Assembly (NCBI RefSeq): GCF_947387555.1
Contig: NZ_CANDNZ010000007.1
Span: forward strand, 248,001-312,000
Source: Thalassomonas sp. RHCl1
Lineage (GTDB): Bacteria; Pseudomonadota; Gammaproteobacteria; Enterobacterales; Alteromonadaceae
DNA: 64,000 nucleotides
Direction of reading: 5' to 3'
Of this stretch, positions 53,856 through 61,897 are shown in pieces (position 1 is the stretch's first letter; every line of letters starts with the position of its first letter). A program made the position numbers and the translations under genes. The notes under the pieces were generated by a model, which saw only the letters and a list, made by a program, of their open reading frames with translations, was not told where the DNA came from and made no database searches.

Positions 53856-53890
53856 AAAAACACCGCCCTGGCAACAAGGCGGTGTTTTTT
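53856..53890 (+). terminator. Terminator after rplI
   Basis: AAAAACACCGCC pairs with GGCGGTGTTTTT around a 10-nt loop, followed by further T. It is 57 bp after the rplI stop. Confidence 0.92.
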
Positions 53891-54120
53891 TATACATGGA
53901 TGTATTTCAACTTATCAGCTCCCGGCATAAGTTAAGTACTTGCCTCCCTGCAAGCAATTCAGCGTTCAAATGGATTTGAATGAGCTGGGTTTATACATGG
54001 ATGTATTTCAACTTATCAGCTCCCGGCATAAGTTAACTACTTGCCTCCCTGCAAGCAATCCTGCGGTCAAATGGATTTGAATGAGCCGGGTTTATATGTG
54101 GAAGTATTTTTGCTTATATA
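53891..54120. repeat. Tandem array of a 101-bp unit made of four palindromes (2.3 copies)
   Basis: Unit 1 is 53891-53991 and unit 2 is 53992-54092, about 94 percent identical by eye; a degenerate third start follows to about 54120. Each unit is four consecutive inverted repeats: TACATGGATGTA; AACTTAT/ATAAGTT with an 11-nt loop; CTTGC/GCAAG with a 6-nt loop; and TTCAAATGGATTTGAA. It fills the space between rplI and the convergent gene at 54132. No IS ends or coding frames were seen. Confidence 0.92.
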
Positions 54121-54131
54121 TCCTTGATAAG

Positions 54132-55076
54132 CTAGATATTTCCTTCAAAAGAAGGCACTGGCCAGTCCTTATGCTCAATCAGGCCACGCTCTGCCAATCC
54201 GCCTAAGCCCTGTAAGCCCCCGGTATGCAAGAGCACGATTTTATGTCCCGGCGGGAAATATTCTTGTTCGATTAAATCTAACAAGGCCAGCAACATTTTA
54301 CCGGAATAAACCGGTTCAAAGGTGATGCCGGTGTGTCGGTTGAAGGCTAAGATTCGCTGGCAATCCTGTTCGCAGAACCTGGCATATCCGCCGCGGTGAA
54401 AGGTGTTTAATATTTGCCAGTTATGCTGCTGCTCGGCACTGCTCCCTAATAGCCGGTTAACTTCCTGTATCAGGTAATCTTGCTGTTTTAATACCGCTAC
54501 TCCCAGCAGTTGATGCTGGTTGTTATCGGCGGCAATTAAGCCGGCCAGAGTACCGCCGCTGCCTACCGGGGTCATTAAGGTATCAAAATCGGTTTGCTCA
54601 TTTAATTCTGTTATCACTTCCCCGACACCGGGCAAGGCCAGTTCGTTACTGCCTCCTTCGGGAATAATAAAATAATCCGGGTATAAGGCTTGCAGCTCTT
54701 GCAGGTAAGCCTCGTCATGGCGTAAGCGGTAGGTCTGGCGATCGACAAAGGTGAGTTCCATGCCCCAATTTTTTGCCTGGCTTAAGGTGCAATTGGCCGC
54801 ATATTGGTTTTCACCGCGGATGATGCCCCGACAGGGAAGTTGCTGCTGGTAACAGGCAAAAGCCAGGGCATGGATATGGTTGGAGTAACTGCCGCCAAAA
54901 CTGAGTGCGCCTTTAAATCCCTGCTCTTGGGCAAAGCTAAGGTTATATTTGAGTTTACGCCATTTATTGCCGGAAATAATCGGGTGGATCAAGTCATCCC
55001 GTTTAATTTTTACCTCCAGCTTATGTTTTGCAAAGAGCGGGTGTTGTATAGTTTGTAAAGGAGAGTGAGTTTGCAT
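54132..55076 (-). CDS. PLP-dependent D-cysteine desulfhydrase / ACC deaminase-like protein
   Basis: 314 residues. A fold type II PLP enzyme of the ACC deaminase/D-cysteine desulfhydrase family. The Schiff-base lysine is in HPIISGNKWRKLKYN, the serine-rich loop is SFGGSYSNHIHALA, and the phosphate loop is TPVGSGGTLAGL. Family members of this short, generalised type degrade D-cysteine or related amino acids; true ACC deaminase activity cannot be inferred. The stop lies close to the tandem repeat. It is divergent from mshI, with about 140 bp between. Confidence 0.85.
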   Translation of the reverse strand: MQTHSPLQTIQHPLFAKHKLEVKIKRDDLIHPIISGNKWRKLKYNLSFAQEQGFKGALSFGGSYSNHIHALAFACYQQQLPCRGIIRGENQYAANCTLSQAKNWGMELTFVDRQTYRLRHDEAYLQELQALYPDYFIIPEGGSNELALPGVGEVITELNEQTDFDTLMTPVGSGGTLAGLIAADNNQHQLLGVAVLKQQDYLIQEVNRLLGSSAEQQHNWQILNTFHRGGYARFCEQDCQRILAFNRHTGITFEPVYSGKMLLALLDLIEQEYFPPGHKIVLLHTGGLQGLGGLAERGLIEHKDWPVPSFEGNI

Positions 55077-55215
55077 AAATAGTATAATACCCGGTGTCAG
55101 GTCTTGATTTTGATCTGTTAAGCTTTGTTTTTTAAAATTAAAAAGCTTGCGCCGCGAGATGAATAGACGATAATGGATTATAGCATCATGCCAATAGCAA
55201 TAATAATATTGATAA

Positions 55216-56112
55216 ATGCCAGTTATTAACTCATTAACAAAATTCTTTGTAAAAAAAGAATCTCATCACCAGCTTGGTATCAGCTTACGCCAGGATGCCT
55301 TGGTATTTTGCTATTTTCCTGAAAATTCAGCGCCTAAGGCGCAGGAAATCCCTTTAATTGATAATAATTACCAGCTTGGTCTGATGAAGCTTGCCGAGGA
55401 CGGCTCCCTCAAAGGGGATTGCCATCTGGTATTGTCGTCTCAGTTTTACCAGGTGGTACAGCTGGATAAACCCCAGGTGCCTCCCGATGAGATTAATGCG
55501 GCCTTAAAGTGGCAGGTAAAAGATTTAGTCACTTTTCCTCCCGAAGATATGGTGCTGGATTATTTCGATGCACCGCAGCTGCCGAACAGCCCGCAAAAAA
55601 TTAATGTCGTGTGCGCGCGCCAGTCTGTGTTGAAGGAAATGGTGGCCCTGCTGCAGGAGAAACGCCTGCGTTTAAAAAGCATTATTACCGAAGAATTTGC
55701 CTTTAGCGCCCTGTTGCCGCCGGAAGAAGATGCCAGTTTGCTGGTATGCCAGCAGCCCCATGAAGAAATCGTGTTGTTAATTATCAAGCAGGGGCAAATT
55801 TATTTTCATCGCCGCTTACGCGGCTTTAGTGAGATTGCCAAGCGCTCTGAGCTTGAATTACAGGCGGGGGTGGTTGACGCCCTGAGCCTGGAAATTCAAA
55901 GGTCGAGTGACTTTTTTGAACGTCAGCTAAAACAGGCACCGATTAAACATATTCGTTTAATGTTGCCAATGGCGCAGGAGGCGTTTCTGGCGGAAAAACT
56001 CGGTGAAAATACCAATGTGCCGGTTACTCTGCTAGCCGTGGAAGACACGGTGCCGCGTGAAAAATCTGCGGCCCGGGGAGCGATTTTAGCCGAACGCCGG
56101 GGAGTTTCCTGA
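55216..56112 (+). CDS. mshI: MSHA pilus biogenesis protein MshI (PilM-like)
   Basis: 298 residues. An actin-like ATPase-fold protein of the type IV pilus alignment subcomplex on the cytoplasmic face. The N terminus (HQLGISLRQDALVFCYFP) resembles PilM/GspL beginnings. As in Shewanella, the PilM-like and PilN-like parts are separate genes here, while in Vibrio mshI carries both. First gene of the msh operon; the next gene starts at its last base (1-bp overlap). Confidence 0.88.
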   Translation: MPVINSLTKFFVKKESHHQLGISLRQDALVFCYFPENSAPKAQEIPLIDNNYQLGLMKLAEDGSLKGDCHLVLSSQFYQVVQLDKPQVPPDEINAALKWQVKDLVTFPPEDMVLDYFDAPQLPNSPQKINVVCARQSVLKEMVALLQEKRLRLKSIITEEFAFSALLPPEEDASLLVCQQPHEEIVLLIIKQGQIYFHRRLRGFSEIAKRSELELQAGVVDALSLEIQRSSDFFERQLKQAPIKHIRLMLPMAQEAFLAEKLGENTNVPVTLLAVEDTVPREKSAARGAILAERRGVS

Positions 56113-56783
56113 TGGCGATAAAAACCGGTATTAACCTGTTACAGCCGGAATTATTGCCGCCAAAAGCCCTGGTCACCTTAAACCGGGTGCTGGCGCTGTG
56201 GACTGTGGTCTTGTTCTTGATGTTGAGCTGGTGGTATAGCAGTGATTATAGCTTAACTCAGGTGAAGGCCGAGGTCGGGCAATTGAATACAGAAAAGAAT
56301 AAACAGACAAAATTACTGGAAAAGTTAGAGCAGGACATTACCCGGCACAAACCGGATTCGCTGCTATTGGCTAAACTCGAGACCATGAAACTTATCGTTG
56401 CCAATAAACAAGATTTGCACGGGCAGTTAACGGATGTTTCCGGCAGTTATGTTGCCGGTTTTTCCGGGGCCATGACTGAACTGGCCAAGTTTCATAGTGC
56501 GGATATCAGTTTAGAGCATATCAGCATCGCCGGTAAACAGATAAGCTTTGAGGGCATGACCCGCTCTGCCCAGGCGGTACCGCAGTGGCTGGCCAATTTT
56601 GAACAATCGAGTGTTTTATCCGGCCAGGTTTTTTCTGATTTCAGCCTGGAGCAAGACCCTGAGCAGGAGCAGTACCTGAAATTTAAGGTCAGCACTTCGG
56701 CCACTATGGCGGCCCGGGGGGATGATAAACCCGCGGACGGGGTGAAAAAAGCCAGTTTACTTTCTCTGATGGGGCAAAAATAA
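56112..56783 (+). CDS. MSHA biogenesis PilN-like protein (second half of MshI)
   Basis: 223 residues. Short cytoplasmic N terminus containing the INLLQPELLPPK motif typical of PilN, which binds PilM, one membrane helix (about 27-45), a coiled coil, then a periplasmic ferredoxin-like domain (KQISFEGMTRSAQAVPQWLANFE). It bridges MshI and MshJ across the inner membrane. Both ends overlap neighbours by one base, so translation is tightly coupled. Confidence 0.87.
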   Translation: MAIKTGINLLQPELLPPKALVTLNRVLALWTVVLFLMLSWWYSSDYSLTQVKAEVGQLNTEKNKQTKLLEKLEQDITRHKPDSLLLAKLETMKLIVANKQDLHGQLTDVSGSYVAGFSGAMTELAKFHSADISLEHISIAGKQISFEGMTRSAQAVPQWLANFEQSSVLSGQVFSDFSLEQDPEQEQYLKFKVSTSATMAARGDDKPADGVKKASLLSLMGQK

Positions 56784-57511
56784 TGCAGCAATGGCAGCAG
56801 TTAAGTGAAAAGTTTTTATCCCTGAGCCAAAGGGAGCAGCTGTTGATCCTGTTAACCGGCACTGTGTTGATTGTTTTTACCTTTTTTACCCTGGCCATAG
56901 ATAAAAACCTGGTGGCGGTGCGCAACCTGCAACAGCAAAAGCAGCAGTTGACCTCATCAAATAAGGGATTAAGCGAGTCGGTTTCCGGTTTGCAGCAGGC
57001 GTTAAAGCGGGATCCCAATATTGCCTTGAAGCAACAGCTGGAGCAATACGAACAAGAACTGTTAGCCGCCGATCAGCAGTTATTGACCTTAACCTCAGAT
57101 TTGATCGACCCGGTGCAAATGCGTTTTGCACTTATCGACTTACTGGCAATGCAGCCTGAGATCCAATTACTTTCGTTTGAACTGATCCCGCCGAGGGAAT
57201 TGATTTCAGCCCCGGCAACTGAGGAGCCGGCAACACAAGTTTCAGCACCAGCATCAGGCAGTAAACAAAAAAATAGTCTGGAGGCGGAAAGCTATAGCCC
57301 TCTTAAAGCCATGACCTTGTATCGCCATGGCATTAAGTTGAAACTTCAGGGGGGGTATTTTCAGCTGCGGGATTATCTGGCGCAAATGGAAAAACTCTCC
57401 TGGCGTTTTTTCTGGCAAGATTTTGATTACCGTTTAGTCGAGTATCCCAGCAGTGAGCTGGAGGTAGAAATTTATAGTCTGAGTACCAAGAGGGCTTTTC
57501 TCGGTGTTTAG
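56783..57511 (+). CDS. mshJ: MSHA biogenesis protein MshJ (PilO/GspM-like)
   Basis: 242 residues. A membrane helix (about 18-38) follows the conserved LSQREQLLILLTG segment, then a coiled coil (about 45-120) and a periplasmic domain with LYRHGIKLKLQGGYFQLRDYLAQMEKL, as expected for a PilO-type protein. A low-complexity Ala/Pro/Ser linker occurs near residues 142-175. It pairs with the PilN-like protein. mshK starts 8 bp before its stop. Confidence 0.88.
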   Translation: MQQWQQLSEKFLSLSQREQLLILLTGTVLIVFTFFTLAIDKNLVAVRNLQQQKQQLTSSNKGLSESVSGLQQALKRDPNIALKQQLEQYEQELLAADQQLLTLTSDLIDPVQMRFALIDLLAMQPEIQLLSFELIPPRELISAPATEEPATQVSAPASGSKQKNSLEAESYSPLKAMTLYRHGIKLKLQGGYFQLRDYLAQMEKLSWRFFWQDFDYRLVEYPSSELEVEIYSLSTKRAFLGV

Positions 57512-57899
57512 ATTGACGTTAGTTTTATTATGTATTCTGTTATCGCTTCCCGTGTTTGCCTGGCAGGGGGCAGATCCTACCCGGCCCCTTGTGCCGGGGC
57601 AGACGGCTGCTGCGATAAAAAGTAAAGGTGATATTGTACTGCAGTCCATTATCCGCAAACAGCAGGCACATAAAGCGGTGATTAATGGTGAAGTGGTGAG
57701 CCAGGGGGACAGCATCAATGAATATCGGGTGGTTGAAATCAGGTCTTCTTCGGTACTGTTAAAGTCCGCAGAAAATCAGCTTGAGTTATCCTTATTTTCC
57801 GGCGCCATATTTTCGGGTAAAGAGCTTTCTGGTAGAGAGCCTTCTGGTAAAGAGCTTTCGGGCGCAGAGTTTTCCGGCGAAGTAAAAAAACAAAAATGA
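57504..57899 (+). CDS. mshK: MSHA biogenesis protein MshK (PilP-like)
   Basis: 131 residues from GTG 57504, inside the end of mshJ. Signal peptide (about 1-19, ending PVFAWQG), then the PilP/GspC-like core: GADPTRPL near the mature N terminus, IVLQSIIRKQQAHKAVINGE and YRVVEIRSSSVLLKS. It probably connects the inner-membrane complex to the MshL secretin. The C-terminal 30 residues are a five-residue repeat (FSGKE LSGRE PSGKE LSGAE FSGE) encoded by a 15-nt minisatellite, unlike known PilP tails. Confidence 0.85.
   Translation: MFRLTLVLLCILLSLPVFAWQGADPTRPLVPGQTAAAIKSKGDIVLQSIIRKQQAHKAVINGEVVSQGDSINEYRVVEIRSSSVLLKSAENQLELSLFSGAIFSGKELSGREPSGKELSGAEFSGEVKKQK
57797..57882 (+). repeat. mshK: 15-bp in-frame minisatellite in mshK
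   Basis: About 5.5 units of 15 bp with the consensus TTTCTGGTAAAGAGC; units start at 57811, 57826, 57841, 57856 and 57871, with a diverged one before. Its length is a multiple of three, so copy-number change would not shift the frame. Confidence 0.8.
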
Positions 57900-59590
57900 A
57901 AAGAATTTATCGAATGAAACAGTTAAAAATATCATCGCTTATCTGCTCTGTGCTGCTGTTGGGTTGCCAGTCGGTGCCTGAGGCGCCAACAGAGATCAAC
58001 CAGGCGTTAGAGCAAGCCATCAGTGAAAGTGCTGAACTCAAAGCGCCCAAACCGCTGCAGCAGGTACCTGATATTGTCAACCAGGAGTTGATGGCGCAGG
58101 GGCTGGAGCAGGGAAAACAGAGCCTGTTGGCAGAAAAACGCCTGGAAATTGCCGCCAATCAGATTCCGGCGGCGGAGTTTTTTGCCGCCATCGTCGATGA
58201 TTCCCAATACAGCGTTGCCGTGCATCCCGGGGTCTCCGGCAATATTACCCTTAATCTTAAAGGAGTCACCCTGGATGAAGTGCTGGAAGTGCTGGAGCAG
58301 CTTTACGGTTTTGATATCAACCGCCAGGGCAAAATTATCCAGGTTTTTCCGGCGGGGATCCGCACCGAAACGATTCCGTTAAATTATTTATTCGTGAAAC
58401 GTTTTGGCCGATCCAGTACCCAGATCAATTCCGGCGGGGTTTCGGAAAATGTCGAGGGCAGCGGCAATAACAATAATAATTCCAGCAATAATACCTCGAA
58501 TAATAACGATGACTCGGACAACAACAATAATAACCGCAACAACCAGGGCGGCAGCGGTATTAATATCGAAACGCAAAGCAGCTCGGATTTTTGGACCGAA
58601 CTTGAACAAACCCTGCAGATGTTGATTGGTGAAGGGGAAGACAGATCTGTGTTTATCTCTCCTCATGCCGGGCTGGTGACGGTGCGCGCTTTGCCGGATG
58701 AAATCAAGGCGGTGAAAGACTTTATCAACGACAGTCAGGACCGCTTAAGACGCCAGGTAATTATCGAAGCGAAAATCATGGAAGTCACCCTCAATGATGA
58801 TTTCCAGCAGGGTATTAACTGGCAAAACGTTGTTGGTCATATTGGCAGTACAGATCTCAACTTTTCCACCAGTACCAATGGCTCAGGGGAAAGGATTGCC
58901 GGCAATGTTATTTCCAAAGCCATAGGCGGGGTGACCAGTCTATCTTTTGTTAATGCTGACTTTAATGGTGTCATATCTTTATTATCTACCCAGGGCAATG
59001 TCCAGGTATTATCCAGCCCGCGTATTACCGCCACCAATAACCAGAAGGCGGTGATCAAGGTTGGCGAAGACGAATTTTTTGTCACCGGGTTATCCAGCAA
59101 TACTACCTCTACCGGCTCAACCACCACAACATCGCCGGAAGTTGAATTAACCTCCTTTTTTGGCGGTATTGCCCTGGATGTTACGCCGCAAATTGACGGC
59201 AGCGGCGAAGTGATTTTACATGTCCATCCCTCGGTTACTGTGATTGAAGAGCAGGTAAAAGTTATCACCTTAAGTGAAGGGGATTATGTTTTGCCGCTGG
59301 CGCAAAGCAGTGTCCGGGAGTCAGATACCATAGTGAAGGCCAAATCCGGAGAAATCGTGGTGATCGGCGGCTTAATTGAAACCCAAAAAACCGACCTCGA
59401 ATCAAAAACTCCGCTGCTGGGGGATCTGCCTATTTTGGGGGAAGTGTTTAAAAATAAAAGTAAGGCGAGCCAGAAAAAAGAGTTGGTGATCATGCTAAAA
59501 CCTATCGTTATCGGGCAGGATACTTGGCATAACCAGTTAGAAGATGCCAGATCTCTGCTAAAACAATGGTTTCCAGAAGAGAAATCCTGA
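57896..59590 (+). CDS. mshL: MSHA pilus secretin MshL
   Basis: 564 residues. Lipoprotein-type signal peptide with lipobox LLLGC near residue 23. A short N domain (IPAAEFFAAIVDDSQYSVAVHPGVSGNI, resembling a secretin/TonB short domain), a linker very rich in Asn and Ser (about 185-225), then the secretin core (LRRQVIIEAKIMEVTLNDD, VQVLSSPRITATNNQKAVIKVG, and GEIVVIGGLIE...TPLLGDLPILGEVF). It forms the outer-membrane pilus channel. It overlaps mshK by 4 bp (ATGA). The Asn-rich linker is coded by near-uniform AAT/AAC. Confidence 0.93.
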   Translation: MKRIYRMKQLKISSLICSVLLLGCQSVPEAPTEINQALEQAISESAELKAPKPLQQVPDIVNQELMAQGLEQGKQSLLAEKRLEIAANQIPAAEFFAAIVDDSQYSVAVHPGVSGNITLNLKGVTLDEVLEVLEQLYGFDINRQGKIIQVFPAGIRTETIPLNYLFVKRFGRSSTQINSGGVSENVEGSGNNNNNSSNNTSNNNDDSDNNNNNRNNQGGSGINIETQSSSDFWTELEQTLQMLIGEGEDRSVFISPHAGLVTVRALPDEIKAVKDFINDSQDRLRRQVIIEAKIMEVTLNDDFQQGINWQNVVGHIGSTDLNFSTSTNGSGERIAGNVISKAIGGVTSLSFVNADFNGVISLLSTQGNVQVLSSPRITATNNQKAVIKVGEDEFFVTGLSSNTTSTGSTTTTSPEVELTSFFGGIALDVTPQIDGSGEVILHVHPSVTVIEEQVKVITLSEGDYVLPLAQSSVRESDTIVKAKSGEIVVIGGLIETQKTDLESKTPLLGDLPILGEVFKNKSKASQKKELVIMLKPIVIGQDTWHNQLEDARSLLKQWFPEEKS

Positions 59591-59656
59591 TAAATGGGCA
59601 AGAGGCCGTGTTGGTGCGGGCAGTTAGAGCTGTTGGGGCAATAATCAGGGGGAGTT

Positions 59657-60556
59657 ATGTATCTTTATCATTTTGGCTTAACTGAGCTGCCTTTCACCTT
59701 AACCCCGAATACCAGCTTTTATCTGGGGTTGCAGCCTCATAATGAAGCATTGGCGGTGCTGTTGACCGCTTTGAAAACCGGTGAAGGTTTTATCAAGCTG
59801 GTGGGAGAAGTCGGCACCGGCAAAACCTTGTTATGCCGCAAGCTGCTGAATGAGTTGCCCGAACATTTTGTGACTGCCTATATTCCCAACCCTTATTTGA
59901 AGCCGGATGAATTGCGCCGGGCGGTGGCGGTAGAGTTGGGGGTAAAACAGGCACAGCGGATGTCGGTGCAATTGTTGACCCAACGTATTCAGGAGCGCTT
60001 GCTGGAGCTGCACCGGCAGGGACATTCTGTGGTGCTGATTTTAGATGAGGCCCAGGCACTGCCGTCGGAAAGCCTGGAAGCACTGCGTTTGTTTACTAAT
60101 TTGGAGACCGAAAGCCGAAAACTATTGCAGGTGGTATTGTTCGCCCAGCCGGAATTGGATCAGCGTCTTGGTGAAGCGCATTTTCGCCAGCTTAGACAAA
60201 GGATCACTTTCTCCTATCGCTTAAGAGCCATGGATGCGACCGAGGTGGAGCAGTATATCCAGCACAGGTTAACCGTAGCGGGTTATAAAGGGGCGGAGTT
60301 ATTTCCCGCCGCCCTTAGCCGGAAAATTGCCCGGGTTAGCCAAGGCATTCCGCGCCTGGTAAATGTTTTATGCCATAAGATGCTGATGCTGGGGTATGGG
60401 CAGGGCTCTTATCAGTTAACCGGTAAACAGCTGCAGGCGGCAATCAAGGATACTGAATCGGTTGACAGCAGCAACCGTGCTTATTTGATGGTGGCAAGTG
60501 TTTCGGTGCTAGCGGCGTTGTTTTTAGGTTATTTTATTTTTGGAGCAGGCGCTTGA
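59657..60556 (+). CDS. mshM: MSHA biogenesis ATPase MshM (ExeA-like)
   Basis: 299 residues. An AAA ATPase related to ExeA/GspA. FGLTELPFTLTPNTSFYL starts it, Walker A is GEVGTGKTLL, Walker B is VVLILDEAQALP, and FAQPELDQRLG and RLVNVLCHKM are typical. One membrane helix near the C terminus (about 277-297) anchors it. GGGGAG is before ATG 59657. Its stop overlaps the mshN start by 4 bp. Confidence 0.92.
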   Translation: MYLYHFGLTELPFTLTPNTSFYLGLQPHNEALAVLLTALKTGEGFIKLVGEVGTGKTLLCRKLLNELPEHFVTAYIPNPYLKPDELRRAVAVELGVKQAQRMSVQLLTQRIQERLLELHRQGHSVVLILDEAQALPSESLEALRLFTNLETESRKLLQVVLFAQPELDQRLGEAHFRQLRQRITFSYRLRAMDATEVEQYIQHRLTVAGYKGAELFPAALSRKIARVSQGIPRLVNVLCHKMLMLGYGQGSYQLTGKQLQAAIKDTESVDSSNRAYLMVASVSVLAALFLGYFIFGAGA

Positions 60557-61764
60557 GTGTTATCAATCAGATGTTAAATGATTTACAGCAAAGGGAGCGG
60601 CAAAAGCAAGGGCAAGATCAGCAGGCATCGGCGGCGCTCACTGCTTCTGCCGTTGTCGCGGCTAAGGTGCCCTCAAGTTCCAGAAATTCAGTGCTGGCGG
60701 TGTTACTGACCCTGATAAGTTGTGGTGTTGTTTTTTTTCTTTGGCAATTGTCTAATGAAAACCAGCTGTTAAAGCAAACTTTGGCGCAACAAGTGCCCGT
60801 CACTTCGCAAGAGTTGACAAGCGCAAAGCCTTCAGCATCTAAAGAGCCTTCGGTTGCTGAGGAGAGTTTAAAAAGTGCAGAGCCGTTAGCCTCCAGGGAG
60901 TTATCAGCCAAGCAAGACTCTTCAGGTACTAAAGCAGCACTGAAAGCGATTAATTCTTCGGCTGAGGAAACCATGCTAACGCAAGCACAAGCTGTAGTTG
61001 CTAAGGCAGGTTTGACAGAAGAACTTCCTTTGGCTGCAAAGCAAGCTTTAGTGCAGGTGGAGTCTTCAACGGGGCAAGAGCCTTCAGCCAAGCAAGAGCC
61101 TTTAGCCAGTCAAAAGCCTGCCGTCAAAACAGCAGGACTTGAGCCTGAACTTAAAGCAGAGCCCCCCAGGCTGGCAATATCCCGCAAAAAAGTCAGTGCC
61201 GATGAGCTGGTGAGGCAAAAGTGGCTACAGGCGGAGCAGGCCATTAACAGCAAGCAGCTGGCGCTGGCGGAAGAATTACTTGAAGATATTCTGCTGCTTC
61301 AGCCCGGCCACGAGCAAGGGCGTAAACAATTGGCGGCGCTGTGGTTCGGCCGCCAGGCATATCAGGCGGCGATCAACGTCCTGGCACAGGGCATCAGCCT
61401 GGCGCCGGATAATCAGGAATTTCGCCTGATGCAGGCAAAAATTTACCTGTCTCGGGGCCTTAAAGAAAAAGCCTACCAGGTGTTGCAGGTTTTAGCCGCA
61501 GCAGAAAATAACGATTACCTGGCGGCACTGGCCAATGCCGCCCAGCAAACCGGGCGTTATCAGCAGGCCAGCGAACTTTATCTGCAGTTAACCCGGTCAC
61601 AGCCGACGCTTAGCCGTTGGTGGCTGGGACTTGGCGTTGCCCATGACAGTAACAGCCGCTTTGACCAGGCCATCAGTGCCTATCGTTATGCGCTGGAAAC
61701 AGGGAATTTATCCATGAGCTCCTCACAGTTTGCCCGGCAACGTTTGCAGCAGCTGGGAGGTTAA
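60553..61764 (+). CDS. mshN: MSHA biogenesis TPR protein MshN
   Basis: 403 residues from TTG 60553 overlapping the mshM stop. N terminus SVINQMLNDLQQRE matches MshN, followed by one membrane helix (about 45-65), a long low-complexity Ser/Ala/Glu/Lys/Pro region (about 75-205) with five-residue periodicity, and TPR repeats (about 220-395). It is probably a periplasmic scaffold for pilus assembly. A 42-codon ORF with a strong ribosome binding site starts just after its stop. Confidence 0.9.
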   Translation: MSVINQMLNDLQQRERQKQGQDQQASAALTASAVVAAKVPSSSRNSVLAVLLTLISCGVVFFLWQLSNENQLLKQTLAQQVPVTSQELTSAKPSASKEPSVAEESLKSAEPLASRELSAKQDSSGTKAALKAINSSAEETMLTQAQAVVAKAGLTEELPLAAKQALVQVESSTGQEPSAKQEPLASQKPAVKTAGLEPELKAEPPRLAISRKKVSADELVRQKWLQAEQAINSKQLALAEELLEDILLLQPGHEQGRKQLAALWFGRQAYQAAINVLAQGISLAPDNQEFRLMQAKIYLSRGLKEKAYQVLQVLAAAENNDYLAALANAAQQTGRYQQASELYLQLTRSQPTLSRWWLGLGVAHDSNSRFDQAISAYRYALETGNLSMSSSQFARQRLQQLGG

Positions 61765-61766
61765 CC

Positions 61767-61895
61767 ATGTTTGATATCCGTAAAGTGAAAGCCGCTGGCG
61801 GCGAGCTGCTGAACATGGTAAAGCCGCTTGTTGTTAAACAGCCGGCTAAATTCTCCCTCGGGTTTATACCCGTTTTATCATCAGGAGCTTGTTAG
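61767..61895 (+). CDS. Candidate 42-residue small protein in the msh operon
   Basis: ATG 61767 is preceded by GGGAGG (61755-61760), one of the best ribosome binding sites in the window, with 6-nt spacing. The frame gives MFDIRKVKAAGGELLNMVKP and then a hydrophobic, proline-containing tail ending SSGAC. Its TAG is 3 nt before the mshE start, so it could couple translation into mshE. I know of no family. It could be a real small protein, a translational-coupling leader, or chance. Confidence 0.45.
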   Translation: MFDIRKVKAAGGELLNMVKPLVVKQPAKFSLGFIPVLSSGAC

Positions 61896-61897
61896 TT

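Noticed and set aside
53891-54120. Insertion-sequence remnant
   Set aside because: No transposase frame, no terminal inverted repeats around the array and no target-site duplication seen.
60618-61091. 157-codon open frame antisense to mshN
   Set aside because: It mirrors the low-complexity repeat region of mshN, where stops on the other strand are rare; composition only.
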